Assembly: GCF_012396615.1 (NCBI RefSeq)
Contig: NZ_JAAXPV010000005.1
Coordinates: forward strand, 1 to 64,000
Reading direction: 5' to 3'
Length of the DNA: 64,000 bases
Origin: Rothia terrae
Lineage (GTDB): Bacteria > Actinomycetota > Actinomycetes > Actinomycetales > Micrococcaceae
The notes under the pieces are model-generated. The model was not told the origin of the DNA. It saw only the letters and a program-made list of their open reading frames with translations, and did not search any database. A program made the translations under genes and the position numbers. Shown in pieces: positions 19,858 through 29,783 of the stretch; positions within the stretch are counted from its first letter, which is position 1, and each line of letters begins with the position of its first letter.

Positions 19858-21498
19858 GTGATGTCCACTTTTAATGATTGCTCTGTGTCTTTTTCTCACC
19901 TGTCATTCACATGGCAGGACGGCACCTCTTGTTTCTCCGACCTAGCCGGTGCTTTCAGTGCACCCCTGACGGGCCTGGTTGGAGATAACGGCAGCGGTAA
20001 ATCAACGTTTCTCAAGGTGCTCGCTGGGCTCATTCAGCCGACGTCGGGTGATGTGCAGCGTCCTGCGCGAGTTGCTTATCTACCGCAAGATCTCGGGCTT
20101 GATGCGAACAGCACGGTTGCCGATATTTTTGGAATTACAAAAATTCTTGACGCCCTGACCGCCCTAGAAAGCGGCGACTTTTCCAATTTTGTGTACGAGG
20201 CAATCGGCGATAAGTGGGACGCTGGTGAGCAGATCATTGTCGCGCTGGCCAGGGCAGACTTCGCCCCGGTTACAGGGCTCTCGGATGCGGAGGTCTCAGA
20301 GTTTCTCCGGCGCCCCCTCTCAACCTTCTCAGGCGGCGAGGCTGTGGCTCTCGCGCTCACCGCAACACTCGCATCCTCACCGGACTTTCTGCTGCTCGAC
20401 GAACCCACCAACAACCTCGATTCGCACGCTAAATCCAGCCTCATCGAGCAGTTGCACCACCTGCCCTGCCCGGCAGTCATCGTCAGCCACGACAGAGACC
20501 TCCTTGCGCACGTCGATGAAATTGCTGAGCTTTATCAAGGAACCCTGCGCACCTTCACCGGTAACTACGAGAGCTACGCCCAGGCTATCGACGCCGAACA
20601 ACATGCGGCTCAACGCACCGTCCGCGACGCGAAAGCGCAACAGCGCAAAGAAACCAAAGAACGCGCCGACATGCTCACCCGACTGGCACGCGACGAGCGA
20701 CGCGGTAAAAAATTCGCTGCCTCAAAACGCAAACCCGGCATGGCAATGGGGCTCGACAAAAACTCCGCGCAGCGCACCGCGGTTAAACGCTCTCAACAAC
20801 ACGAGAACTCCGTGGCGGACGCGCGCCGGTCGGTTGACGACGCACAAAAGCAAGTGCGCGAGGACGACTCTATCTACATCCACCTGCCCGAAACGGCCTT
20901 ACCTGCCGGGAAGAAAGTCCTAGAACTATCCCTCACCCGCGCAGATGCGGAGAGCATGCCGGAGAGCATCATTCTTGAAGGACCAGAACACTTGCGAATC
21001 ACCGGCGCGAACGGCAGCGGTAAAACAACCCTGTTCAACCACATCGCTCACGAATCCGGACTCACCGCTCCAACGGACCGGCCCGCGTCCTACACTGTCG
21101 CCTACGCGCTGACATCGTGCGGGTACTTGCGTCAGCGCATCAACCTCGCGCCGGATAAGACGGTGTTAGAAACTGTCGCGCAAACCAACATCACCGCCAC
21201 CGAGCAGTACCTGCGAGACCAACTGGCACAACTGCAATTCAAACGCGACCGCGTTAACGCCTGCATCAGCGAGCTCTCGGGCGGTGAGCGTTTCCGTGTG
21301 GAACTCGCACGCATCCTGCTGAGATGCCCCGCCCCGCAGCTACTGTTGCTCGACGAACCCACCAACAATCTCGATATTTCCTCGGTCAACTGGCTGGTGG
21401 ACGCGCTGTCCAGCTATGAGGGGGCGCTGGTGCTGGTGAGCCACGACGAGGACTTTTGTAGCCGCGTCCGTATTGATAGGACGTTGCACTTGCCTTAA
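19858..21498 (+). CDS. ABC-F family ATPase
   Basis: 546 residues with two ABC domains and no transmembrane segment. Walker A motifs GDNGSGKS (about 42) and GANGSGKT (about 382); signatures [11 protein letters not shown] (about 157) and [11 protein letters not shown] (about 472); Walker [12 protein letters not shown] in both halves. The roughly 100-residue charged linker (about 230-335) is the domain that reaches the ribosome in ABC-F proteins. Some members protect ribosomes from macrolides, lincosamides or pleuromutilins; others are translation factors. Its stand-alone position and possible leader regulation make a resistance role possible but unproven. Start is GTG 19858 or ATG 19861. Confidence 0.85.
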   Translation: MMSTFNDCSVSFSHLSFTWQDGTSCFSDLAGAFSAPLTGLVGDNGSGKSTFLKVLAGLIQPTSGDVQRPARVAYLPQDLGLDANSTVADIFGITKILDALTALESGDFSNFVYEAIGDKWDAGEQIIVALARADFAPVTGLSDAEVSEFLRRPLSTFSGGEAVALALTATLASSPDFLLLDEPTNNLDSHAKSSLIEQLHHLPCPAVIVSHDRDLLAHVDEIAELYQGTLRTFTGNYESYAQAIDAEQHAAQRTVRDAKAQQRKETKERADMLTRLARDERRGKKFAASKRKPGMAMGLDKNSAQRTAVKRSQQHENSVADARRSVDDAQKQVREDDSIYIHLPETALPAGKKVLELSLTRADAESMPESIILEGPEHLRITGANGSGKTTLFNHIAHESGLTAPTDRPASYTVAYALTSCGYLRQRINLAPDKTVLETVAQTNITATEQYLRDQLAQLQFKRDRVNACISELSGGERFRVELARILLRCPAPQLLLLDEPTNNLDISSVNWLVDALSSYEGALVLVSHDEDFCSRVRIDRTLHLP

Positions 21499-21504
21499 CG
21501 CGAC

Positions 21505-21554
21505 AGGGGAGCGATGTGCCACTTTTGAGGTAAAAAGTGGTACATCGCTCCCCT
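21505..21554. repeat. Palindromic repeat family B, copy 2 (loop inverted)
   Basis: AGGGGAGCGATGT and ACATCGCTCCCCT enclose CCACTTTT-GAGGTA-AAAAGTGG, seven bases past the ABC-F stop and convergent with the M48 gene. Relative to copy 1 the loop ACTTTTTACCTCAAAAGT appears as its reverse complement while the right flank keeps its orientation. Confidence 0.85.
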
Positions 21555-21684
21555 CTCACGATTAAAATCTCATCCGTGCGAATAACCGGTGGGCGAGGTT
21601 CCTGAGACAGGCTTTCTGGGCAAAGATTTTTATTTCCTCGCTCACTCGGAAAATCTCCACCCAGCCCCTATTACAGCGAGTGGG

Positions 21685-23004
21685 CTAGCGGTTATCTACT
21701 TGCTGGTCAGGACCTCCCTGTCCCTGTTGCCCTTGGTATTCCCGGGCGCGCTGCTCGCGCAGATACGGCGGCACCCATTCGGTGTCGAGCATATCGGCGA
21801 CGCGTCGGTCGCGCTGGCTCGCCGGAACCTTCGACTCCACGCGGGCGATGCCGAAGTGCTGGTTTTCTGGGTTCTCCGGGTAGATGCTCATGTAGTCGGT
21901 TGCCTGCATAGGATCAGCCCAGGTCTCTGCGGGCTCAGCCGCGGGAACCATCGACAGCGGGTAGGGCGGGTTGCTCTTGGGACGCCAGATGATGCGGCCG
22001 GGTTCTGATCGGTCGCGCAGTGCATGTGCGCGCCATGTGTTCGAAGGATGCGAGGCGCCCAGGTTCGCGAACCAGGTGAAGAAGCCGCCCTCGTAAACCG
22101 CGCGGTTGGCGTACTCGTCGAAGTTGACCTCGTTCATCAGGTACTTGCCGGCAGCCAAAACACCGATAACTTCGCGTGAGCCCTGCGGGCAGTAGCGGTA
22201 GCCAAAGTTGTCGGCGGTGTACTCCTGAGTACGCGATAGAATCGCGCCGGCGTAGGGCAACTGAGAGAACAAAGAAGTGAAGATCAGGCGGAAATAGCTG
22301 GTGTGACCTGCGGCGATGTGTCCGACTTCGTGCCCGATAATAAAGCGCAGCGCGTTGGGATTGCGTGGAGCCCCACCGATTTCAAAGAGGTCTGAGTAGA
22401 TTACGATAAAACGGCGGTGCCCGTGGCCGGACGCGAACGCGTTGATTTGCCCGTTGCCCAGCTGAATGTAGGCGTCCGGGACGCGACGTAGACCGGCTGC
22501 ACGAGCTGCTTCAACTACCATCTGGTAGGCCTCGGGAAACTGCGTGGGCGTAATGCGCACACCTGTTAGGCGAATCTGCGCGTACATAACTGCGCGCGCA
22601 AAGAACAGCAGAAGCGGCAAGTAAACCGCCAGCAGAGCCAGCTGAAGCATCAGTCCAATGTTGGATGCTGAACCGGTTTCGGAGTCCACATCGATAGCCT
22701 GCAGATCAGGAATAAATGAGGTCACAAAGTACACCGCCACACCAATGTAGGCAACGAGCGTGATGCTGTACGCCGCGATCAGCCAGGGTAGCTCACCGGG
22801 GTGGCGTAGCGCGTTGATGAACTTGAAAGGCAGAAGCGTCTGAAAGCCAAACAGCTTAGGCGCCGGTAGCGGTGACATCGGGTTTTGGCGTGTGTCTTCG
22901 GGCAGCCAGCCGCGCGAAAGGTCGTTCGGCAAAGGCGTGGTGAGTTCATCGGTGTTTGCCGGGGGACGGTGGCCGCCCTGCTGGGGGCCTGGCTGGTTGC
23001 TCAT
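21685..23004 (-). CDS. M48-family membrane zinc metallopeptidase
   Basis: 439 residues. A Pro-rich cytoplasmic N-terminus (about 50 residues) precedes two hydrophobic segments (about 67-90, 115-140), then the catalytic zinc motif HEVGHIAAGH (about residue 219) and a distal Glu-containing helix (EYTADNFGYRY about 250). The fold matches HtpX/Ste24-like peptidases involved in membrane-protein quality control. The Pro/Gln-rich C-terminus is variable. Gene neighbours give no substrate clue. Confidence 0.88.
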   Translation of the reverse strand: MSNQPGPQQGGHRPPANTDELTTPLPNDLSRGWLPEDTRQNPMSPLPAPKLFGFQTLLPFKFINALRHPGELPWLIAAYSITLVAYIGVAVYFVTSFIPDLQAIDVDSETGSASNIGLMLQLALLAVYLPLLLFFARAVMYAQIRLTGVRITPTQFPEAYQMVVEAARAAGLRRVPDAYIQLGNGQINAFASGHGHRRFIVIYSDLFEIGGAPRNPNALRFIIGHEVGHIAAGHTSYFRLIFTSLFSQLPYAGAILSRTQEYTADNFGYRYCPQGSREVIGVLAAGKYLMNEVNFDEYANRAVYEGGFFTWFANLGASHPSNTWRAHALRDRSEPGRIIWRPKSNPPYPLSMVPAAEPAETWADPMQATDYMSIYPENPENQHFGIARVESKVPASQRDRRVADMLDTEWVPPYLREQRAREYQGQQGQGGPDQQVDNR

Positions 23005-23618
23005 GAATATCCTTAGAACAGTTTTGTGGCTGTGAAACTGGGACTAAGTCCAATCTATAGAGTGCGCGCGTAATATCCAAAGAGGTTGCCCTGATTTACT
23101 TCTTGCGGACGATATCCGAAGAACCCGGCGTCCTTATGGATCTTCAGAGCAATAGTTCTTGAGGACGAGGGGTGCTCTACGAATTGCAGTTACTTAAAAA
23201 CTTTTAAAAAGTTTTTCGTTTTTGCGTCATGAAACCGGCCAAACCCGCTCTTTAAGGGTGACGGCGTCAAAACCGTCAAAAAATCGTCAATAGGGAACGT
23301 GCCCGATCTGCGGTGAGAAAAGCCTTCCTGGTCTTGGATCAACCCGGTGAAAAGCATGATGCGCTACCAAGTGCTGATGGTGGTGCATAGAGACGAACAA
23401 ATGAGGATTTGCGTTAGGGGAAAATGCTGAACCTCATGTGCGCACTATATCGAGCTGGGGAACTCGATGCGCGCAAGCATAAAGCCCGCTTCTTGGGGAA
23501 GAAAGCGAGCCACATAAGCAGGCGCTATTTTGCTGGTAGTGCCTAGCACCGGTGACGAACAGCGTCGTTCGCTGCCGGTGCATCAAGTATCGGATATTTG
23601 GGAATCTACCCGATATAT

Positions 23619-23652
23619 GGAACGCCGCAGTCTGGGGAGTCTGCGGCGTTCC
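23619..23652. terminator. Perfect 12-bp hairpin
   Basis: GGAACGCCGCAG, a 10-base loop, then CTGCGGCGTTCC, followed by GCTTATTTAA. A terminator for whatever is transcribed rightward from the preceding gap is plausible; no gene for it is known. Confidence 0.6.
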
Positions 23653-23665
23653 GCTTATTTAAGGC

Positions 23666-23736
23666 AAAAAATTACCCGGATCCGTGCTTTATACCCGATT
23701 TTTTCGGGTAATTTGCACGGATCCGGGTAATTTTTT
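23666..23736. repeat. Long palindrome D, likely bidirectional terminator of ackA
   Basis: A-tract, then TTACCCGGATCCGTGC, and its exact complement followed by a T-tract at the other end; an inner CCCGA/TCGGG stem sits in the loop. Both sides carry A/T tracts so it can terminate in both directions. It lies 52 bases beyond the ackA stop. Single copy in the window. Confidence 0.8.
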
Positions 23737-23787
23737 CGTCCCGGGAGCCCTAGGTAGGGCACCGGGCGCGACGCTAGTAACTAGCGA

Positions 23788-24927
23788 CTAGCTGTTTACA
23801 ACCTCAACGGTAGCCTCAGCGATAGCTTTCTCCTCGTTGGTAGGAATAACCAAAACGGGGATCGCTGAGTCCTCAGTTGAAATAATCTGAGGAGCGTCGC
23901 TACGAACCGAGTTCAACTCGGGATCAAGCTTGATGCCCAAAGCACCCAGGCGCTCACCAACAAGTGCGCGGAACGGTGATGAATTCTCACCAATACCCGC
24001 GGTGAATACCAGAGCCTGTGCGCCACCAACAGCAACATGGTAGCCACCAATGTACTTAGCCAGGCGGTAAGAAGTCATATCCAGTGCGAGCTTTGCTCTC
24101 TCGTCGCCAGACTCCATTGCCTCCACAACAGCGCGCATATCGTTGTTGCCAGCAATCGCGAGCAGACCTGATTCCTTGTTAAGGATGTGGTCTAGCTTCT
24201 CAGCAGTCATCTCGGGGTCGCGCATCATCAAAGCGGTCAGAACTGAGGGATCAATATCGCCGGAACGGGTACCCATCACAAGACCAGCCAACGGGGTGTA
24301 ACCCATGGAGGTATCCAATGACTTACCGCCCTGAACAGCAGTGATGGACGCGCCGTTACCCAAGTGAGCAATGATGCCGTTGAAGTCATCACGGTTAATG
24401 CCCAAGAACTCAGCCGCAATACCAGTTACGTAATCGTGCGAAGTACCGTGCGCACCGTAGCGACGTACACCGTACTCGGTGTAGAACTTCTCAGGAACAG
24501 CGTAACGGTATACATGCTCAGGCATGGTCGAGTGGAAAGCGTTATCGAAAACAGCTACCTGGGGTACGCCAGGGTAAGTCTTAGTTGCAGCCTTGATACC
24601 CAAAACGTGAGCAGGGTTGTGCAAAGGAGCCAGAGGTGAAAGATCATCGATCTTCTGCAGAACATCTTCGTCAATAAGAACGGGCTCAGTGAAGATGTCG
24701 CCACCCTGAACAACGCGGTGACCAATTGCGTCAATGGTCTTACCGTGCAGGGGCTCTTCAAGGTTCTTCGCCATGATTTCCAGAGCCTCAGTGTGGTTAG
24801 GAATCTTGGTACCGATGTTCTCAATCAGACCCTTAGCAATGACCTGGGTGTCTTCGATTGAACCTTCGGTATCACGAACCTGGTACTTCACAGATGAAGA
24901 ACCGCAGTTAATAACGAGTACGAGCAT
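23788..24927 (-). CDS. ackA: Acetate kinase
   Basis: 379 residues from the ATG at 24927, chosen because AAGGAG precedes it and the family starts at MxVLVINCGSSSVKY (ASKHA signature). The second signature (YGAHGTSHDYV, about 175) and GMGTRSGDIDPSV-type loop (near 217) are present. It converts acetyl-phosphate and ADP to acetate and ATP. It follows pta on the same strand, but a 456-base structured spacer separates them, so co-transcription is not assured. Confidence 0.96.
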   Translation of the reverse strand: MLVLVINCGSSSVKYQVRDTEGSIEDTQVIAKGLIENIGTKIPNHTEALEIMAKNLEEPLHGKTIDAIGHRVVQGGDIFTEPVLIDEDVLQKIDDLSPLAPLHNPAHVLGIKAATKTYPGVPQVAVFDNAFHSTMPEHVYRYAVPEKFYTEYGVRRYGAHGTSHDYVTGIAAEFLGINRDDFNGIIAHLGNGASITAVQGGKSLDTSMGYTPLAGLVMGTRSGDIDPSVLTALMMRDPEMTAEKLDHILNKESGLLAIAGNNDMRAVVEAMESGDERAKLALDMTSYRLAKYIGGYHVAVGGAQALVFTAGIGENSSPFRALVGERLGALGIKLDPELNSVRSDAPQIISTEDSAIPVLVIPTNEEKAIAEATVEVVNS

Positions 24928-25383
24928 GTATTTACTCCTTGATAGTTGATACCAGCCGGTAGCTGGCGGTAAAAGATTTTGGGTGAGGAAGCGGTTGAAG
25001 TTCGACAGCAGCGACAAGCGCTCAAGCTCAAACATTAAACGCGGACGCGGGGGTCGAGTTTAATTTTCGGAGCGAGACAGTGCGGTGATAGTTCAGCGTC
25101 CGCGTTTAAAACTCGCAGTCGCACTGTCGCTGCCTGTCTCACTGACCGTTGGTACCCCAATATCTTTTCCCTTGTGAGAAGAAGAGATATTGGTCTTTCT
25201 GCGCACCTAGCTGTCTCCTGTGACGGAGGCGAAGTGCGTTGCGGGGGCTCCGTCCGAGCCTGCTGACTAGGTCGCCCAGCGACCTTCATCAGCAGGCGAG
25301 GGGCACACCCCCCCGCAATGTACTTCGCGCAGTCAATAACCCGCGTCCTTACAGGCAAACTCTGCCCTTTGAACCACAGTTGA
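24928..25383 (-). promoter_or_regulatory. Heavily structured pta-ackA intergenic sequence / ackA leader
   Basis: At least three sizeable hairpins lie in tandem. First: CGAAGTGCGTTGCGGGGG (from about 25229) pairs with CCCCCGCAATGTACTTCG (to about 25328), with nested GCCTGCTGA/TCAGCAGGC and AGGTCGC/GCGACCT. Second: CCAATATCT/AGATATTGG (about 25154-25193). Third: ATTAAACGCGGACGC (from about 25036) with GCGTCCGCGTTTAAA (to about 25113). An upstream in-frame ATG at 25035 would extend AckA by 36 odd residues and is not favoured. No known riboswitch was recognised. Confidence 0.5.
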
Positions 25384-27498
25384 TTAAAGGGTCTGAGCCT
25401 GAATAGCAGTAATCGCCACGGTGTTCACGATGTCCTCAACGGTGCAACCGCGTGAAAGGTCGTTCACGGGCTTGCGCAGACCCTGCAAAACGGGGCCGAC
25501 TGCAACTGCGCCTGAGGTCTGCTGAACGGCCTTGTAGGTGTTGTTGCCGGTGTTGAGGTCGGGGAAGATGAACACGGTTGCCTGACCTGCAACATCTGAG
25601 TCGGGCAGCTTGGACGCTGCGATGGATGCGTTGGATGCTGCGTCGAACTGGATTGGGCCTTCGAACGCGAAGTTGGGGTTTGACTCGCGCAGCTTCTCAG
25701 TTGCCTCAACGACCTGCTCAACGTCTGCGCCGGCGCCTGAGGTGCCGGTGGAGTAGGAGAGCATTGCGACCTTGGGGTCAACACCGAACTGGCGTGCAGT
25801 TTCTGCTGATGCCTTTGCGATGTCTGCGAGCTGGTCTGAGTTGGGGTTGGGGTTCACAGCGCAGTCGCCGAAGACGAGTACGCGGTCTTCCATGAGCATG
25901 AGGAAGACGGATGAAACAACCTTGACGCCTTCGCGGGTCTTGATGAATTCCAGTGAGGGGCGGATGGTGTTCGCGGTGGTGTTGACTGCACCGGAGACCA
26001 TGCCGTCGACGAGGCCCTTGTAGACCATCATGGTGCCGAAGTATGAGGGGTCAGACATGCGGTTGCGTGCACCTTCGAGGGTCATGCCCTTGTGTGCGCG
26101 CAGTTCTGCGTAGGTTGCTGCGAAGTCTTCAGCGTATTCGTTGTTGGTGAGGTCGATGATGCGGATGCCCTTGTCGCCTTCGTTTTCAGCGATGGGCAGG
26201 TCGATACCTTCCTTCTGGGCAACTTCGAGAATCTGCTTCTTGTCGCCGAGCAGTACGATGTCGCAGAAGTCGCGGCGCACGATGATTTCTGAGGCGCGCA
26301 GGATGCGGGGGTCCTGACCTTCGGGTAGTACGATGGCGCGGCGGTTGGAGCGTGCCTTTTCGATGAGGTTGTGCAAGAAGCGCAAGGGGGTCATGGACGC
26401 GGGGCGCTCAAGTTCGAGGCGCTCGAGCAGCTCGTGCTCGTCGACGCGTCGTGACCATTCACCGAGAGCTGCCGCTACCTTGCGGGGCTGGCCGAGTGAG
26501 AGGTTGCCGTGTACGCCTGCTACTGCGCGTCCTGACTTGAAGGTGTCGAGGTCGGTGCGGAACACGGGGAAGGGTGAGCGCTCAACGAGTGAGCCGATCA
26601 CTGAGTCGGGTGATACGGTGTCTTCGAATCCGCCGGTGAGCAGCATACCTGCCGGTGCGGGGAAGCTCGGTGACAGTGCTGATGCCAGGGTTGCAACCAT
26701 GACGTCGGTGCGGTCGCCGGGAACGATGACGAAGTCGCCGTCTTCGAACTGTGCGAGGAAGTTTGAGACGGTCATCGCAGCGATCTTGATGTCGTGGATG
26801 TCGCGGTCCAGCATCTCGTCTTCGATGGTTTTGGTGTTGAGGTCGAGTGCGCTCACAACTTCGCGGACTGAGGGCTGCGCGATTTCGGGCATCTCGGGCA
26901 GGACGTAGACGGGACGCTTGGAGGGGCCGCGCTTGACGCTCTGCTCTACTTCTTCAACGAGTTCGGGTGCGCAACGGTTGACCATGATAGCCAGTACGTC
27001 GACCTTAGCGTCGTGCAACTCGGTGCGTGCAACGTCTACCGCGTTGTTGATGTCTGCAACTGATGAGTCCTGCGCGCCAACAACAGCGATGACGGGTACG
27101 CCGAGGTCGCGTGAGAACTCGGCGTTGAGGTCGAATTCTACGGTTGCTGCGTTGTGCGCCATGAGGTCAGTGCCGTCGATGATGATGACGTCGCAGTGCT
27201 CAGCCATTTCACCGTAGACGGACACAGCGATGGATGACATCTCCTCGTGGTTGCCTTCAGCGAGAAGTTCGCGGCAACGTTCCAGCGAGACACCGCCGCG
27301 TGCCTGCTTTTCGCTGAGGTTGAAGTTCTTGCGCATGAGTTTGACCATGGGGTCTTCTGATTCCACGGTGCCGTTGAAGACGGGGCGGAAGAAGCCGACG
27401 CGGTCTGCGCGCTTGATCAGTGAATCAGCAAGACCGAGCGCAACCAGGGACTTGCCTGACTGTGAGGTCATTGCGGATAGGTAAATGCCAGTAGCCAT
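25384..27498 (-). CDS. pta: Phosphate acetyltransferase (long form with DRTGG domain)
   Basis: 704 residues. Residues 1-200 form a P-loop BioD-like domain (SQSGKS near 13), about 220-330 a DRTGG domain, and about 375-700 the PTA_PTB catalytic domain (EGQDPRILRASE, YFGTMMVYKGLVDGMVSGA, SYSTGTSGAG). It interconverts acetyl-CoA and acetyl-phosphate. The N-terminal domains regulate the enzyme in long-form Pta proteins. With ackA it forms the acetate overflow pathway. Confidence 0.96.
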   Translation of the reverse strand: MATGIYLSAMTSQSGKSLVALGLADSLIKRADRVGFFRPVFNGTVESEDPMVKLMRKNFNLSEKQARGGVSLERCRELLAEGNHEEMSSIAVSVYGEMAEHCDVIIIDGTDLMAHNAATVEFDLNAEFSRDLGVPVIAVVGAQDSSVADINNAVDVARTELHDAKVDVLAIMVNRCAPELVEEVEQSVKRGPSKRPVYVLPEMPEIAQPSVREVVSALDLNTKTIEDEMLDRDIHDIKIAAMTVSNFLAQFEDGDFVIVPGDRTDVMVATLASALSPSFPAPAGMLLTGGFEDTVSPDSVIGSLVERSPFPVFRTDLDTFKSGRAVAGVHGNLSLGQPRKVAAALGEWSRRVDEHELLERLELERPASMTPLRFLHNLIEKARSNRRAIVLPEGQDPRILRASEIIVRRDFCDIVLLGDKKQILEVAQKEGIDLPIAENEGDKGIRIIDLTNNEYAEDFAATYAELRAHKGMTLEGARNRMSDPSYFGTMMVYKGLVDGMVSGAVNTTANTIRPSLEFIKTREGVKVVSSVFLMLMEDRVLVFGDCAVNPNPNSDQLADIAKASAETARQFGVDPKVAMLSYSTGTSGAGADVEQVVEATEKLRESNPNFAFEGPIQFDAASNASIAASKLPDSDVAGQATVFIFPDLNTGNNTYKAVQQTSGAVAVGPVLQGLRKPVNDLSRGCTVEDIVNTVAITAIQAQTL

Positions 27499-27818
27499 GT
27501 AAAAACATCCTCATAGCGTTGTGTGCTGCGCGTGTTTGCGTAGCCTGTGTTGCCATCGCGCCGTGAGACGTTTTTATGTAAAGACGTGAGTCAAGGCGCG
27601 AGAGCCTTCTTGTCATTGTTAATGCTACTTATACATAAGCGTCAGGTGGTAGGTTTCGGGCTGTTTGGGCGTAAAAGGTATATGGTGTTGGGCACGGTAT
27701 CTACCACTGTTTTGGCAGGAGCCGGAGCGTGCAAGCACAAAAAGACTGATGCCCCATATTCTTAGGAAGAGCATGAGGCACCAGTCTTTATGCAAGTAAT
27801 CAGTGGTTATGCAGTCAT
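27499..27818. other. 320-bp intergenic region upstream of pta
   Basis: Contains the pta promoter and leader and, at its right end, a terminator for the decayed MFS gene. A 44-base imperfect hairpin (GCGCC near 27557 with GGCGC near 27598) sits about 60 bases upstream of pta. No gene recognised. Confidence 0.5.
27741..27789 (-). terminator. Terminator after the MFS pseudogene
   Basis: AAAGACTG-A-TGCC (27741-27753) pairs with GGCA-C-CAGTCTTT (27777-27789), 30 bases beyond the MFS stop. A-run on the left gives a T-run on the minus-strand transcript. Confidence 0.75.
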
Positions 27819-29271
27819 TTAGCTACGCGGACGCACCGTGGCAATCGGCATGGTGGTGGTGTCCAGCTTGGGGTTCTCAAACTGGGTGCGCACCAGCTCG
27901 GATGCCTCTTCTTCGGACGCTACGGGCGGGAAGGATCCGAGCAGGTTGCGTCCTGCGCTTTCCTTGTAGAACGTTAGGCCGATGATGCCGATGACGCAGG
28001 CAAACATCATGTAGTAGGCACCCGCGTAGTTGGTGTGCCATCAGCTTTCCAGCACGGTCACAACAGAACCAGCGGTTGCACCCAGCAGGGTCGCTGACAG
28101 GTTGAATATGAGAGCCATTGCGGCGTAGCGGTGATGCGTGGGAAAGAGTGAGGGTAGGGCGGAAGGCTGCACTGAAATCTGGAACATCAATACCAGGCTC
28201 ATGAGGAACAAGCCGATGAGGGTCGTCGACACGTGTCCCAGCATCATGAGCCAGAACGCTGGAATGGCCAGAATCAGACCTAAGATGGCGCCGGTGAGCA
28301 TTAGGGTCTTGCGTCCTACCTTGTCAGATAGCAAACCGAAGAACGGCAAGCATGCTGCCACCAATAAGAAGATAGGAATGAGCAAAATGTTGCCGTGCAG
28401 GGTGTCATAGCCCAGATTATCGGTGAGGTAAGAAGGCATATAGGTTGCAAAAATAAAGCCGGTGACCTGCGCACACATGACTAGCGCAGAACCAATAAGC
28501 AGCTGCGGCCAGTACTCTTTGCAGATAGTTTTCAGGCTACCGCGCTTTTCTTGCTGAAGTTCAGCGTTATGCTCTTTGGCGGCCTCGAAGGTTGATGATT
28601 CCTTGACTCGGGTACGCAAAACCAGGCCGATGATGCCCAGCGGCAGAGCGGCCCAGAAACAGATGCGCCAGCCGAAGTCCAGCATCTGCTCGGGGGTAAG
28701 CATGAGCTCAACGATGGTCGCTAGGGCAGCCGCAGTCGCAAAACCGATGTAAGAACTCATGTCCAAGAAGGACGTCCAGAACCCGCGTCGGCGATCAGGC
28801 GCGTACTCAACCACAAAAGTCGTTGCGCCCGCGTACTCACCACCGGTTGAAAAACGTGCACAAACTTGAGCAAAATCAGGGCAATAGGTGCCGCCATGCC
28901 CCAAGTTTCATAGCTGGGAATGCAACCAATCAAGAAGGTACCCAGCGCCATCATGATAATGGTGAACGCTAGAACCTTGCGTCGACCAATTTTGTCGCCG
29001 CGCGGGCCAAGAATAAAGCCACCCAAAGGACGCACGACGAAGATCGCCAACAGGGCGCCGTAGAAAGCGAGCTTTGCCCAGGGATCACCGAAAGGGAAGA
29101 AGAGGGCAGTCAAGGATGCGCCGAGATAGGAGTAGACGCCTACGGCGAACCACTCCATGAAGTTGCCGAGCAGAGTTGCTCGTACGGCCTTCTTCATGTC
29201 CTCGGGGTTGACGACGTTAATGTCTTCTTGCTGTAAAACAGGGGGGTGCCACCGTGGGCTGCTGTGCTCAT
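27819..29271 (-). pseudogene. MFS metabolite:proton symporter (MHS family), multiply disrupted
   Basis: Fragments of one MHS/ProP-like 12-helix transporter: N-terminal helices with NFMEWFAVGVYSYLG and PLGGFILGPRGDKIGRRKVL, a middle part with FSTGGEYAGATTFVVEYAPDRRRGF, and a C-terminal part. Three breaks are visible. Near 29245 a run of six Cs puts the ATG at 29271 (MSTAAHGGTP) out of frame; one extra C restores it. Near 28872 a run of five Ts needs one more T to join KFVHV to FSTGGEY. At 28041-28043 an in-frame TGA separates VLES from WWHTNYAGAYY. Natural substrate unknown (family: organic acids, betaine, shikimate). Confidence 0.85.
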
Positions 29272-29435
29272 CGAGTAGCTTTCTTTTTTACGAATAAGGA
29301 CATACGGATAATACCGTGAGCGTGACGTACAACAACTATAAGCCGTGTTTATGAATCATGAATTGTCTTTTATGACCGTGAACTAGGTATTCATGAGGTG
29401 TTTACGCTACAGCCACTAGGGCATAGTCTTAGAAC

Positions 29436-29744
29436 ATGTTGTTTGCATTTTCAGTAGCGCCCATGACTACGGGCGAAGACGGTTCAGTTCACGACGCAGT
29501 TGCCGCAGCTGTGAAGGTCGTACGCGAGTCCGGTTTGCCCCACGAAACCACCTCCATGTTCACCACTATCGAAGGCGATTGGGACGAGTGCATGGACGTT
29601 ATCAAGCGCGCCACCGACGCTGTGCGAGCTTTTGGTTCTCGAGTCTCACTGGTTGTGAAAGCTGATATTCGTCCCGGCCATGATTCCGGTGAAATTCAGG
29701 GCAAGGTAGACCGCCTCGAAAAGGCGATCGCTGAGTCGGAGTAG
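29436..29744 (+). CDS. MTH1187-type thiamine-binding protein (DUF77)
   Basis: 102 residues of the MTH1187/YkoF-like ferredoxin-fold family (FSVAPMTTGEDGSVHDAVAAA, then SLVVKADIRPGH near 73). Homologues bind thiamine or hydroxymethylpyrimidine and form tetramers. No thiamine genes lie nearby. It has its own promoter region, rich in ATGAAT/ATTCAT words, and is followed by hairpin G1. Confidence 0.85.
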   Translation: MLFAFSVAPMTTGEDGSVHDAVAAAVKVVRESGLPHETTSMFTTIEGDWDECMDVIKRATDAVRAFGSRVSLVVKADIRPGHDSGEIQGKVDRLEKAIAESE

Positions 29745-29783
29745 CTTATCTTTTAGCCAGCCTGGCCGACATAACGTTGAGGT

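Larger units (their letters stand above)
23005..23787. other. 783-bp intergenic region with several hairpins, no gene recognised
   Basis: No frame here has convincing start site and family similarity. Structured parts: AAAAACTTTT/AAAAGTTTTT-type A/T stem near 23195-23218; GCACCGG/CCGGTGC (23546-23552, 23575-23581) with an inner GAAC/GTTC; GGAACGCCGCAG/CTGCGGCGTTCC (23619-23652); and palindrome D (23666-23736). The stretch 23300-23530 has few stops in parts and might be a decayed gene or an RNA gene, but it matches no RNase P, tmRNA or SRP RNA hallmark that I know. Confidence 0.5.

Noticed and set aside
23530-23730. Rightward open frame before ackA
   Set aside because: It runs through two perfect hairpins and has no ribosome site or family match.
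24928-25035. AckA starting at the upstream ATG (25035)
   Set aside because: The family begins at MLVLVINCGSSS; the ATG at 24927 has an AAGGAG site, the upstream one does not.
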